From contig CM066728.1 in NCBI GenBank assembly GCA_033961575.1, positions 184,158,174 through 184,222,173 of the forward strand: a stretch of 64,000 nucleotides of DNA, written 5' to 3'. Of the stretch, positions 10,753 to 22,970 are shown piece by piece (position 1 is the stretch's first letter; each line of letters begins with the position of its first letter). The notes below the pieces were generated by a model that was not told the origin of the DNA, ran no database searches, and saw only the letters and a program-made list of their open reading frames with translations. Source of the stretch: Aselliscus stoliczkanus. Its lineage: Eukaryota > Chordata > Mammalia > Chiroptera > Hipposideridae. A program made the translations under genes and the position numbers.

Positions 10753-12940
10753 TTTTAAATCTTTATTAAATTTATTGGAGTGACATTGATTAGTAAAGTT
10801 ATATAGGTTTTAAGTGTACATCGCTATAATCCATCATCTGTATATTAAGTTGTGTGTTCACTGCTCAGAGTCAGTTCTCCTGTCTTCATCATATATTTGA
10901 CCCCTTTTACCCTCTTCTATCACCTCCTCCCCTTACCCTCTGGTAACCACTAAACTGTTGTCTGTGTCTGAGTGTTTTGTTTATTTGTTTGTCTTATTTA
11001 TTTGTTGCTTTCAGATTTATATGCAACATATGAGGAAAGTCATATACAACGTCTGACACTTCATGAAATTGTTGCAACAATGTTGTTAACATTTTTTAAT
11101 ATCAGGGATTATTCATTATAAATTTGTACCAACTGGACAAACAGTTAACAGTTGCTATTTGGAAGTGCTGAAAAGGCTGCATGAAAAAGTTAGACAAAAA
11201 TGACCTGAAATTTTTCACCAATAATTCATGGCTCTTGCATCACAACAATGTGCCAGCTCACATGGCACTGTCTGTGAGTTTTTGCCAGTAAACAAATAAC
11301 TGTATCAAATCACCTTCCCTACCCACCTGAACTGGCCCCCAGTGACTTCTCTCTTTACCTGAAGATAAAGAAAATATTGAAAGGAAGACATTTTGATGAC
11401 ACTCAGGAGATCAAGGGTAATACGACCATAGCTCTGGTGGCCATTCCAGAAAAAGAGTTCCAAAATTGCTTTGAAGGGTGGACTAGGCACTGGTGTTGGT
11501 GCATAGCTTCCTAAGGGGAGTACTTTGAAAGTGACCATAGTGATATTCAGCAATGAGGTATATATCACTTTTGTCTAGGTTGAGTTCATGAATTTAATTG
11601 TCAGACCTCATGTAAGTGTTCCTTTTTCTCCACAACCTATCCAACATTTGTTATCATTTGTCTTGCAGATAATAGCCATTCTAACAGGTGTGAGGTGATA
11701 CCTGATTATAGTTTGATTTGCATTTCCTTAATAGCTAGTGAAATTGAGCATTTTTTCATGTATCTGTTGGCCACTTCTGTGTCTTCATGGGAGAAGTGTC
11801 TGTTCAGGTCCTCTGCCCATTTCTTAATTGAATTGTGTTTTCTTTTGTTGTTGAATTGTGTGAGTTCTTTATCTATTGTGGATATTAGCCCCTTGTCAGA
11901 GGTGTTATTTGCAAATATATTCTCCCATTCGGTTGGCTGTCTCTTTGTTTTGTTGACAATGTTTTTTGCTGTGCAAAAGCTTTTTACCTTGATATAATCC
12001 CATTCATTTATTTGTTGCTTTTACTTCCCTTGCCTTTGAGGTCAAATTCATAAAATTCTCTGAACCCAAAGTCCATAAGTTTAGTACGCTCGCTTTCTTC
12101 TATGCAATTTATTGTTTCAGATCTTATGTTTAGGTCTTTTATCCATTTTGACTTAAATTGTCACTTTTTTCAGATGACATGATTCCTTATATAGAAAACC
12201 ATAAAGACTCCACCAAAAAAACCCTATTAGAAACAATAAATAAATACAGTAAAGTTTCAGGATACAAAATCAATGTACAAAAACCTATTGCATTCCTATA
12301 TACTAACAATGAAATTTCAAAAATGGAAATAAAAAAATATTCTGTTTACAAGTGCAACAAAAAGAATCAAATATCTAGTAATAAACTTAATAAAGGATGT
12401 GAAAGACCTATACATTGAAAATTGTATTATTATTAAAATAAATTGAATAAGCAAAAAAAAAAAAATTGAAAGATATTCTGTGTTCATGGATTGGAAGAGT
12501 CAACAGAGTTAAAATGTCCATATTACCCAAAGCAATATATAAATTTAATGCAATCCTCATTAAATTCCCAAAGGCATTTCTTTTAGAAATAGAATAAAAA
12601 AATATCATCAGATATGTGTGGAACCATAAAAGACCTGGAATAGCCAGAGCAATCCTGAGAGTAAAGAACAAGCTAGAGTTATCACACTCCCTGACTTCAA
12701 TTTATATGGCAAATTAGCAATAATCAAACAACATGTATTGGCTGAAAAACTGACACACAGACCAATGGAATAGAATTGAGAATCCAAAAATAAACCCACA
12801 TATATATGGGCAGATAATTTTTTACAAAAGAGCCAAAAGCATACAATGGAGAAAAGAAAGCCTCTTCAATAAATAGTGTTGGGAGAATTGGAAAGCCACA
12901 TGCAAAAGAATGAAACTAGACTGCTATCTGCCACCATATA
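10753..12940 (-). mobile_element. L1 insertion with 5' inversion (twin priming)
   Basis: From the left, 10753-12158 is L1 on the minus strand: A-tail, 3' UTR, then the ORF2 C-terminal end (antisense blocks tctaacaggtgtgaggtgat, aggtcctctgcccatttctt). From about 12159 to 12940 the strand flips and reads ORF2 forward, from the reverse-transcriptase F(A/S)DDM motif to a point just upstream of the segment at the end of the minus part. In L1 sense order the forward piece ends at ...caccatata and the reversed piece resumes at about ...ttaagtcaaaatgg, almost contiguous. This is the signature of twin priming. Exact 14-bp duplications flank the whole. A mariner derivative occupies 11047-11610, so that element is younger. 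Confidence 0.92.
11047..11610 (+). mobile_element. Mariner internal-deletion derivative inside the L1
   Basis: It has the same structure as the copy at 6282: inverted-repeat end (GTCTGACACTTCATG), short 5' stretch, then the jump to ATATCAGGG and the C-terminal transposase half, ending TTAATTGTCAGACCTCA. A TA precedes it (11045-11046), but TG rather than TA follows. The second catalytic position again reads HHNN. Several frameshifts are present and a stretch after the gtctgtgag block is lost. Its placement within a datable L1 gives relative timing. Confidence 0.88.
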
Positions 12941-12954
12941 CCAAGATCTTCATT
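12941..12954. repeat. Target-site duplication of L1, right copy
   Basis: CCAAGATCTTCATT, identical to 10739-10752. Confidence 0.93.
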
Positions 12955-13549
12955 GTTTTTGACAATGAAAGACGCATCAGTCTTGTTGAAAGTTCTTACC
13001 CATAAGAGTGTTTCTAAGACTTAGAAGATATTCTTCAGTGAATGTTTCTCTATTTCCTATATATCCTCAGGACAATATACAGGAGCTATAACTTTTGTTG
13101 TTGCTTTTGGAGGCAATTTCATCAAGTTCCTTACTCCACCATTCTGGAAGTAAAAATAGGGTTTATTACAAGAATGTAATGCTTTATTAACACATTCATC
13201 ATAATAACACTGATTTTTTTAAATCATGTGATTAGATTATCAGTTTCAAAAATGTAGTAGTAAAGATAATCACTTGCTAAAAACTCACATTTAATTTTGG
13301 TGGTTGTTTGAGGTTTTGTAAAAGCACAAATAAATAGGCTACACAGTTAACTAATCAACCCACCACTTTAAAAGGTTTCATCTTCCATGTAATTTTAACA
13401 AAGAATATCTATCCTTTTATTTCTTTTTCTTCCTTTGTATCATGTTTATTTTCATGGCTCATTCACATTGAGTCATCATTTTTAGAAGGAATATTATATT
13501 CTTATATTTTAATACAATTTTATCAAATAATACAGAAGCATATCAAAAT
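12955..13549. other. Unique sequence, nothing recognised
   Basis: Pre-insertion flank of the L1. No repeat or gene recognised. Confidence 0.4.
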
Positions 13550-14110
13550 AATAATATAACATGATCAAGTGGGGCTTATTGCAGGAATATAAGGATTTAT
13601 TTTTATTAATGTACCTATTAATATAAATCACCATGGCAATAGACCAACATTTTTGAAAAGCATATTATTATCTCCTTAGATTCTAAAAGCTCAGTGATTC
13701 AAAACATACTTTCTAAAAACCTCATTAAAACACTTACTCATAAAAAATATTTTGTAAACGTAACTTGATTTATCAGCAAGGAATAACACAAAGATCTCTT
13801 TTATCATCACAATCATTTAAAAGTTTTCTAAAAGTCTGTGAAAGAAAAAAGGGCATAAAAATTAGGAGGAAGTAAAATTATTCTTATTGTAGCTGATATT
13901 GCTATTTATTTTGAATATTCAAGAGAATGATTAAAATTACAAGTGATATTATAATTCATGAAGTAATCAAATGAATGAAACAAATTTATTTATATTAGCA
14001 AAAGGAAAAGAAAAGAAAATACCTGGGAATCAATAAAAAATGTACAAGATCTAGTGGAAGAACAATTTTAAATGCTACTGAGGTCATAAAAGACGTGAAA
14101 AAGCATAGAG
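13550..14110 (+). mobile_element. Ancient L1 ORF2 relic
   Basis: Old ORF2-like phrases in sense order: gtggggcttattgcaggaat, atcaccatggcaatagacca, attagcaaaaggaaaagaaa and tacctgggaatcaataaaaa. Heavily diverged with no open frame; boundaries are approximate. Confidence 0.55.
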
Positions 14111-15283
14111 GCACGGGTGATTTTGGCTAAAGTTGTGTGGCAGATAGAACTGAACCTTAAATAGTGGGTGATTAGTTAACTGAATAGCCAGTCTGTGTTT
14201 GGGTGACAAAATATTTCCTTGCAAGAATTGAGTGGTTGCCTAAAACCTCTACTAATGGGCCATTAGAATGCAGTCCCTGTTACAGCAAACACAGTTAAAA
14301 AAAATATCCTGCACTATGAAGGCATATTAGAATTTCAGAGAAAGACGTTTCCCTAGATACTGAACTGCAGCTTGCAGTATGGGGCTAAGTAATTTTTTTT
14401 TAAATATTATGATTAGATTTCATAGAGATCCCAACAACAACACTACACCAGGTGTGTAATAATTGATATATAATAACTCCTACAGGAAATAAAAATATTG
14501 TAAGGCACTGGATTGTCCTCTATTATAAGAGAGTATATATAACTGAATCTTACTAATGAATGTAGTGTGCTCTGTTTACAGATGTTAAAAAAAACACACA
14601 ACTAAAATATTGACTTTGCTTGTAGGGCTAATTAACTGTATCTTAAAAAGGTATTCATCTTTCTATATAAATAATGTCCAAATATAGCGCTTTGATGTTT
14701 TGGTAACGTTAATAAAGCATTTTCTTTCTCCAGAGTCCAGAATAGAAATGTTTCTGTGGTTCTGCTTTTACAGAGGAAATTTATTGTATTAGGCCTCAGC
14801 TGTAAATTTTCTCCCTCTAATCCTATAAATTTCTTCTAAATGTTTAATGGTTTATAACTGTAATTATTCTTGTGTGCCAACATTAAACTTTAAAAAGTTT
14901 AATTTGGAGACTATTCGGAGAAACTCATCTTTTTTACAGCCTCATAAATAGCTCTTTGATGAAATGAGCAGAGGCTCTGTGTCTGCCCGAGGTGAATACA
15001 AATGATACCACATGGACCACACTTATGGAGAGGAAACAAATGCATTGATGTCTAAAGTGATCAGCTGGTGCTGAGTAGCAATGTGGAGTAATATGTTCAA
15101 AGATGGGAAGTGACATGGTTCTCAAGCTTTACATCTTTGTTCTTATCCTCTTCCTTCTCCATATCTCCACTTTGCTCCTCCTCATTTTTCTGAAAGTTTT
15201 CAATATTCCCAAAAAAGTTCTACTAGAGGATGGTGTAGGGGTAGCCACCACAGGGCATACAAATTCCTAATCCAGAATATATA
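14111..15283. other. Unique sequence; possible conserved element 14830-15130
   Basis: No repeat recognised. 14830-15130 has higher sequence complexity than its surroundings and is free of simple repeats. It could be a conserved non-coding element, but nothing intrinsic proves it. Confidence 0.3.
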
Positions 15284-15412
15284 AGGGGTGCCAAAAAAAA
15301 TGTATACACATTTTTAAGAAAGGAAAAAACTGTTAAAATTGTAATACTCAATATATATCGATAACAAAAGATAAATACAAGTCATGTATATACATTTTTT
15401 TGGCACTCCCAG
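15284..15412. mobile_element. 129-bp MITE with GGGGTGCC/GGCACTCC ends
   Basis: The inverted ends read GGGGTGCCAAAAAAAATGTA on the left and TACATTTTTTTGGCACTCCC on the right, with TA dinucleotides flanking. The interior (agaaaggaaaaaactgttaa, cgataacaaaagataaatac) matches the MITE at 23024, of which this is a shorter internally deleted version. TA flanks point to the Tc1/mariner superfamily. Confidence 0.85.
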
Positions 15413-16149
15413 TATAGTTCATGGCTTCTGTTTAGTCAATATATGTCAGTGCCACTTTAGATTACTGTTTAATGGGGAGTGCAGTGCTATATTATATAGT
15501 ACTAAGAATATAACTCCTTTGCAAAGTTCAGTTGCTATATCACACCATTTCAGGAACTCAGGTGAATGAGAACTTCTTTAGTTTCAAAGTGGGCTATGAA
15601 CATTGAGATAAATTTAGAAATTCTCAAGTGAACAGTTTTTCATAGAGTGCTTCCAAATGTAAATTTATACGCAGTAGTTCTTTCATGTTCAATTAAAATA
15701 GAATAAGCAGTCAATCTTTTAAATTACATTCCAGGGAAAACATTGAAAACCTCCTACCTACAGGCACACAGAAAGACATGGAATACCTTGAAAAAATTGA
15801 CGGCTGTTTTTATTTTTAAATTATTAGGTGATGTTTAAATCTATATTTTATCACAAAATGCATTTTCATTTTGTATAATTGCTTTAATTGAAAAAACTTC
15901 CAAATAAATATTTGCTATATTCACATCCTACCTTAATCAAAAAACTATTTAAAATGCTAGATATTGAAATATACACCTTAAATAATTATTTCTTATGTAT
16001 ATGTAGCCTATATATATATTTGTAGGGTATGCATTTTTTTCCTTATTTGAAAACTAATAAACAATAAAAAAAATTACATAAAAATAGATTTAAGCACAAC
16101 TAAAATAACTTGTTTTCCTTCCAAAGTAGTCTGTTTATTCTGTAAGTGT
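15413..16149. other. AT-rich unique sequence, nothing recognised
   Basis: AT-rich, no gene or nameable repeat. Confidence 0.4.
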
Positions 16150-16291
16150 AATTCAAGTATGATGGGAATTGCTGAGACTAGTAAGGCCAATGTGATACTT
16201 CTGACTCACAGAAATGTAAGATAATAAATTTATTTTGTTTTAAGCCACTAATTTTGTGGTAACTTATTATAGCAGGAAAAAGAAACTAATA
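16150..16291 (+). mobile_element. MLT1/MaLR-type LTR 3' fragment
   Basis: The run from gactcacagaaatgtaagat through TTTTAAGCCACTAATTTTGT to aaactaatacaa matches the conserved 3' end of MaLR (ERVL-derived) LTRs. The same type of 3' end occurs in the fuller copy ending at 44154. Only the 3' end is recognisable. Confidence 0.7.
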
Positions 16292-17734
16292 CAATAAGAA
16301 TGCAGTATAGGTATTATAATATATGTAAAGGTAAAATGTATGATGAATGTAGCAAAAAAGTTGGGAAAGAAGAAATCGAGGTATAGTATTTTAAATTTAT
16401 CATATACATAAACTCATATAAAATCACTTAAAAGTGGTTATGATAAATTAAGGTATATTGTATGAGTCCTACATAAACTATTAAAATAACAAAACAAAGA
16501 GTTATAAATAACAACCCAACAAAGGAAATAAAGTAGAAGCACAAAAAGTATAAATTAGTCCAAAAGACATTAGACAAAGAGTAAAAAGGGGACCAAACAG
16601 ATGACATCAATATTAAACATATGGCAAGATGATAGATTTAAAGGTCAAGATGCGAATAATAACATTAAATGTAAATATACACCAATTAAAAGTCTGAGAT
16701 TGTAGTATTGAATAAAAAACCCTAATGTACTTATATGCTGTATATAAGAAATACACTTCAAATATAAATACACATGAATTTAAAGAAAATATATTAAAAA
16801 AAGATATACTATGGTAACACTAATCATAAAATTGTTGGTATAGTCATATTAATATCAGACAAAGTAGATTATAGATAATAACAGAAATAAAAAGATTATT
16901 TTATAATGGTAAGAGGTCAATCATTCAAGAGGCTATAATAACCTTAAAGATATGCACATAACAGAACTTCAAAATACATGAAGGAAAATAATGATAGAAT
17001 TAAAAGGTGGAGAAGCCAAATCCACAATTATAAGCACAGATTTCAACAATCTTCTCTCAATAGTAGGTAAACCAAGTAGACTAAAAATCGATAAGTGTAT
17101 AGAAGATTTTACCAATGCTATCAACCAAATTAACCTAATTGACATTTATAGATTCTCATCATCAACAGCAAGATACACATTCTTTTCCAGGACAGATGAA
17201 ACATTTGCCAAGATAGACCATATTTATGGAAAATAAGACAAGTCTTAATTGTTTTAAAAGATTCAAAATATAAAAAGTACATTCTTGGACCACAAGAATT
17301 AAAATCAATAACAAAAAGATCTCTGGACAATCCAAACCTATGAAAGCATCAAAATGAAAATTAGAAAGTTTTCTGAATTGAATGAAAATAAAGACACAGC
17401 ATAACAAAATTTGTGAGGTGCTGTTAAAGCAATATGCAGAAAGAAATGAATAGCAATAAGGCCTCTCCTAGTAAAGGAAAAAAAAAGTCTAAAATCAATG
17501 AACTCTGTTTCTGTGCTAAGGTGAAAGGTAAAAAAAAATTAAATGCATATATTAGTAGTAAAAGAAAGAAAAATATCAAAATGGAAATTCATAAAAAGGG
17601 GAAAATAGAAATAATCAATGAAATTAAAACCTTTTTGAGAAAATCAATAACAAGATAAACTTCCACTTGAAACTAATATAGCTAATATAATATTGTGTAC
17701 CAACTATATTTAATTTTAAAAAGATAAACTTCTA

Positions 17735-17859
17735 GGGCCGGCCAAGTGGCACTGTGGTTAAGTGCTGGCTTGGGAAGCCAGCGGCCCCGGTTTCTTCCCA
17801 CATGTGAGGGCCAGTGACACTGCCCTCAAAAAAAAAAAAGAAAAGAAAAAAAAAAAGAG
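17735..17859 (+). mobile_element. Short tRNA-derived SINE
   Basis: GGGCCGGCCAAGTGGCACTG head, GGCTTGGGAAGCCAGC arm, GAGGGCCAGTGACACTGCCC body and a long A-rich tail. AAACTTCTA occurs on both sides (17726-17734 and 17860-17868) as the target duplication. Confidence 0.92.
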
Positions 17860-18625
17860 AAACTTCTAACCAAACTAATCAGAAAAAAATTTGAGAGAAG
17901 ACAGACATTTCCAAAATCGTGAATGAGAGAAGTGACATCACTATAGATTCCACCAATAATAAAAGTATAAGGTAATAAATATTATGAACAATTTTATGTC
18001 AATAATTTTTAAAACCTAGATAAAATGGACAGTTCCTTGAAAGGCACAAACTGTTATATCACACTTAAAAAGAAATCGATAATTTATATCTCTATATACC
18101 TATTAAAGAGATTGAATTTGTACCTAAAATCCTTTCTATAAAGAAAACTCCAGACCCAATTGTTTACTGATGAATTCTACCAAACATTTAAGGAAAACAC
18201 AATAGAAATTACACAAAACTGTTCCAGAAAATAGAAGAGGAGGGAATTCCTAATTAATTCTATGAAGCCAGTAGTACCCTGATATCACAACCAGAAAAAT
18301 ATATTAAAAGGAAATTCAGTACCCTTTGTGCATATATGTACAAAAATTCTAAACAAAATTTAGAAAGAGAAATCTAACAACATATAAAAATATATACTAC
18401 TCACAAACATGTTGGATTTATCATAGGAATAAAAAATTGGTTTAACATGCAAATATCAATCAAAATGTAATTCACCACATTCACATTTTTTTTTAAAAAA
18501 GAAAAAACATGTAATCATTTGAATAGACATAGAAAAAATATTTGACAAAACCCAACATTTACCCACATGAAAATCTCTCAAACTAAGAATAGTAGGGAAC
18601 TTTCTCAATCAGATGAATGGCATCT

Positions 18626-18648
18626 AAAAAAAAAAAAAAAAAAAAAAA
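18626..18648. repeat. Poly-A run, 23 bp
   Basis: Uninterrupted A tract inside the old L1 relic. Confidence 0.95.
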
Positions 18649-18970
18649 TCTATAATTAACATCATATTTGGTGAGAAACTGAATTTTTTCTCTCTAAATA
18701 TGTAACAACATAAAAATATCTGCTCTTACCACTTCTATCCATCACTGTAGTAAAAGTCATAGCAAGTGAAATAGAGAAAACCAAGGAAATTAAAATCAGA
18801 CAGATTGGAAAGAAAGGAATAACATTCCCTAATTTCCGGTAATGTGATTATGTAGAAAATTCCAGGCAATCTACAAAAAATAATCACAAAACTAATGAGT
18901 TTAGTAAGGTCACAAAATAAAAGATCAACACAAAAAAATTGATTGTATTTCTATTTACTAGCATTATGCT

Positions 18971-19364
18971 TTCTTTCAATTATCTCTGCCATAATTGTTT
19001 TGTTTTCCGGCATTGGCTGATATCTTTCAGGTACACCTGATAAGAAGAGGAGGAAGTGCCACTTCCTTAATGGGGTTCAGTTCAAATTGTCTTCCCTGAT
19101 ACTCCTTGCTGGGGTTTTCCTATCTAGCCATTCATATCAGTCTGAATCAAATCAAGAATTAGAAATCACACAGTTCATTAAACAGAGGAAGTGTGATATA
19201 AAGAACTATGAGACTCTGCTCAAGCATAAATACAAGGAAACCCGAGGGATGAGTGATAGTAACCAAGGAAGGACAGACTTGGAAGCGTCCCAGGCTTTGT
19301 AGGAGGTTTAATTTGTCAACTGGACAGCAGAGAAGTTGACTGGTTTGCCCAGGTCAGGCTGGTC
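18971..19364. other. Unassigned sequence
   Basis: Moderately GC-balanced stretch including a 71-codon frame at 19087-19302 with no motif I recognise. It may be an unrecognised old LTR or unique DNA. Confidence 0.3.
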
Positions 19365-19377
19365 TGCAGTCACTTTG

Positions 19378-19485
19378 TTTTTTGTTTTTTTGAGGGCAGT
19401 GTCACTGGCCCTCATGTGTGGGACCGAACTTTGGCCGCTGGCTTCCCAAGCCAGCGCTTAACCATCATGCCACTTGGCCGGCCCT
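19378..19485 (-). mobile_element. Short tRNA-derived SINE, antisense
   Basis: Reads reversed: T-rich tail, gagggcagtgtcactggccc, the GCTGGCTTCCCAAGCCAGC arm, and the head ending GGCCGGCCC. The target duplication TGCAGTCACTTTG lies at 19365-19377 and 19486-19498. Confidence 0.92.
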
Positions 19486-19839
19486 TGCAGTCACTTTGAA
19501 AACAGCAGGTGACACAGTATGCTGAGAGTGAAGTAGCTTGCTGGGAGCACTCTAGAAAACTGCTGCACAGGGGCCTGTCTAAGGAATCCCTGTATACAAA
19601 CTATAAATTTTCCAGGCAGTTAAAATGAGAAATTTTTTAAAAATTAATTTTATCCATGTTTTTTCACCAAGACAACAAACTTTTTGTGATCACTACCTTT
19701 GTTACCTGCAAATTCTCGTAACTTGATACAACTTTCCCTTTCTGTATGTGACTTCATTCACTTTACCTTCAGTATTTCATCATGACCTTGTCATCTCTTA
19801 ATTTTTAAAACAAAATTATTAAGGGATAATAGAAGTAAA

Positions 19840-20170
19840 ACAAAGTATGTATTTAAAGTGTACAATTTAATAAGTTTTGACATATGAATAAATCTGGAAA
19901 ATCATGCTAATGAGCCTAGTAATTACCAACCCCAAAGACTGTGGTGTTTCATTGTACTCTTATTCTTTTTCCCCACCCTCACTGCTCATCTGCAGGCAAC
20001 CGCACATCAGCTTACTGTCATCATAACGTTTTCATCTAGTTCAAAACGCTTTTTAATTTTACTTGTGATTTCTTCTTAGATACAATGAATATTTAAGAAG
20101 TATGTTATTTAGTTTCTGAGTATTTTGGTATTTTCCACAGAATTTTCTCTTATTGGTATGTTATGTCTTA
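19840..20170 (-). mobile_element. Possible old L1 3' UTR fragment
   Basis: aaagtgtacaatttaataag followed by gacatatgaataaatctgg resembles, from memory, the antisense of an old L1M/L1ME 3' region. Diverged and low confidence. Confidence 0.35.
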
Positions 20171-20199
20171 TATATTTACTCACCCATTTATCAGTGCAC

Positions 20200-22361
20200 T
20201 TCATCTGTTGTGATATCATTTTCAAAATATCTCATCTCTGAATATGTGTCCTAATTCATACATAGTGATACAACAAAACATACGAAATCAGTGAGAAATC
20301 CAAGTAAGAAATATATAATAGGTGATATAAATGAAAAATACAAAAACAGTTTGATCAAATTCCACATGATATTCATTTAAAAAGAAATTAATTTAATTTC
20401 ATATATCACTCATTAATGTAAGTTCACATGACACTCACCACAGAAAATTGATCAGTAAGCATGTTTATTAGTTATTGCACATCTCAGGCCCCCATAATAT
20501 GTTTTAATAATGATCAGTTAATGATAAGCTGTGTCTGGTATAACTAGATCGTCATGAAATTTGAGTGTATTTTAAAATAACAGATTATTAATATAAGGTG
20601 TTTGTTGGGGATTTACTTATACATGTCTTTTAAGACATCATTAAAGTATTTATTTAACCTCAATAATGATCCTATTAATTTCATTGAATGCCTAGGTAAG
20701 TATGTTTAAGACAAATCATTTTGACAATGCCCATACACGTGAAATTAATTAAAAAACCAAAACAGGTATCTGAATAATTTCAGCCAAAAGTAAATTTTAA
20801 TTACAAATTAGCTAGGACAAATGCCTTCATGATCATATATGTTTAAATACCTCTATAATTCTTGGATATTTTTGTTTCCAGAGAAAGAAGTTTATGTGTC
20901 ATTAAAACTATAATGAAATCCCTTCAGGATAGTAAACTTTTCTTGACTTCTATATCCTTCCCAATGACATAGACCAATTGAATTAATCAGGATGCAGAGA
21001 GGCAATGCACAATAAAATCTTAATAAAAACTACTTAATGTGAATTAGAAACACTGAATGATAGCTACATAACACCAATTTTCACGGAATATGAAATTTTA
21101 TAGTTTTTATTACAAGTTTTATAAAATATTATTATACAATAATTTTATAAGTGTCTCTAATGTAAAATCGATTAAAGAGGCCATCCTAGTATTGTTTGTT
21201 TTTGTGTAAGAAATGAAAATTAGGCCACTAAATACTTTAAACTAAAATTGTCTCAACTATAGGCATAGGAAGCATTTTTATTGATTCATTATTTGACTAT
21301 CTAAAATCATCAGCCATACGTTAAAAGGTAAACTGAGGCATATTAAAAATGTCGAGTTTATTTGAGCAAAAATTGACTCAAATCTAGCAGTGCAAACCAG
21401 AAGTGGTTGCCAGCACTCCTCAGGTAGTAGCTAGGGAAAAGAGAAGGTGAAGAAGCAAAGAAAGGAAATTATCTGATCCGCGATAGCTTAAAGCCTAGTT
21501 TAACTATCTGTAGGTGTTGATTTTTTAACCTTGAGGCTTAGGTTTTGGTTTGCTTACATAAGCCACCAAAGCTTTAAAGCCACTTCAGTCTAATGACCTC
21601 CGTGTTGAATTAATTTAACATACAATATTTATTTTGTACATATTACATAAATACCCGTCTTGAATGTTGAATTACGTGTGAAGATTAAAACAGTGTAGAA
21701 AACATTTTTCAGCCTAAAGTGGTGTAATATATATGCAAGTAAAACCATGAAAATGTACAAATATATTGTGATAAGAACAAAACAAGTGTGTGGATGGAAC
21801 AATTTGGGTGTTCAGAGAAACAGGCAATTATCTCTAAAAGAAAGAATGAAGGGAGGTTTTGTAAGAGAAATGGCATTTGAACATGTGCTGGATGAAATTT
21901 GGAAAATACAGAAATCATCAGATAAAGAATTGGAACTATTCCAAAAGAAAGTTAAATTATGGGAATGGAAATATTTATTATGAGTCCAGAAAATAATGAG
22001 CTCTAAGCCTGACAGAAGTCCACTGTGTGTAAGAAGGAACCAGTGAGGGAGATAAGTTAGCAATTGTCAGCATTGACTGGTATGATGAGTGAACTGCATG
22101 TCCCACTGAGGAGTTCAGATATTGATGAAATTTACTTAAATGAATATTTTGATAATACTTTTGCAAAGAACAAATCATATTCATTAGCCCAAGTGTTTCC
22201 CTTGACTTTATATAACTCATATATTATTTAAATAAGTTTTAATATGCTTTGGCAGGGAAAAAAATGAAATGAAAATATTTCTTTAGAAAACTAAATCTAA
22301 GACCAAGATGACCCTTGACAGCATAACTCTTGTAAAAAGACCTGTTATGTCCAATCCAATG

Positions 22362-22363
<2 letters not shown>
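20200..22363. other. Unique AT-rich sequence
   Basis: No gene or repeat recognised over about 2.1 kb. 20390-21330 lacks simple repeats and contains many homeodomain-like TAAT words; it could include conserved non-coding DNA. The 78-codon frame at 21747-21983 has an overlapping antisense frame and no motif. Confidence 0.35.

Positions 22364-22415
<52 letters not shown>
22364..22415. repeat. (CA)n microsatellite abutting mariner end
   Basis: 26 CA units running directly into the left mariner inverted repeat. It mirrors the (GT)n at 22973. Confidence 0.98.
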
Positions 22416-22417
<2 letters not shown>

Positions 22418-22970
22418 CTGACAATTAGGTTTGTGAACTTCTTGTAATGATGTTGGTAACATTTTTTGATATCAGAGGGGTTATTCATTATGAATTTGTA
22501 CCAGCTGAACAAACAGTTAACCAAGTTTACTATTTGGAAGTGCTGAAAAGGCTGCATGAAAAAGTTAGACGACCTGAACTTTTCGCCAGCAATTCACGGC
22601 TTTTGCATCACAACAATGCACTAGCTCACACGGCACTGTCTATGAGGGAGTTTTTAGCCAGTAAACAAATAACTGTATTGGGACATCCTCCCTACTCACC
22701 TTATCTGGACCCCAATGACTTGTTTCTTTACCCAAAGATAAAGGAAATCTTGAAAGGAAGACATTTAGATGACATTCAGGACATCAAGGGTAATACCATG
22801 ACAGCTCTGATGGCCATTCCAGAAAAAGCTTCCCAAAATTGCTTTGAAGGGTGGACTTAGTGCTGATGTTGGCTTCCCAAGGGGAATACTTCAAAGGTGA
22901 CAGTAGTGATATTCAGCAATGAGGTATGTAGAACTTTTTCTAGGATGAGTTCGCAAACTTAATTGTCAGA

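Larger units (their letters stand above)
16640..18970 (+). mobile_element. Ancient L1 ORF2 relic
   Basis: Phrases follow ORF2 order in sense: endonuclease-region words near 16700-17200, including a 81-codon open stretch at 16991-17236 (start MIELKGGE) that resembles the L1 endonuclease segment; then the reverse-transcriptase region near 18140-18560 (actccagacccaattgttta, gaattctaccaaacatttaa, agaggagggaattcctaatt). Stops and indels are frequent. A younger SINE interrupts it at 17735-17859. It is an inactive old L1M-type copy. Confidence 0.75.

Noticed and set aside
11695..11997. 100-codon frame
   Set aside because: It is antisense to L1 ORF2; the opposite strand carries the L1 words.
22239..22557. 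Frames with long Cys-Val or Thr-His runs
   Set aside because: They are translations of CA/GT microsatellites. The same applies to 22966-23262 and 34162-34366.
22447..22860. Domesticated transposase gene
   Set aside because: The frame is long, but it lacks the DNA-binding half and first catalytic Asp, has Asn at the second, and sits in an intact-ended transposon copy like its siblings.
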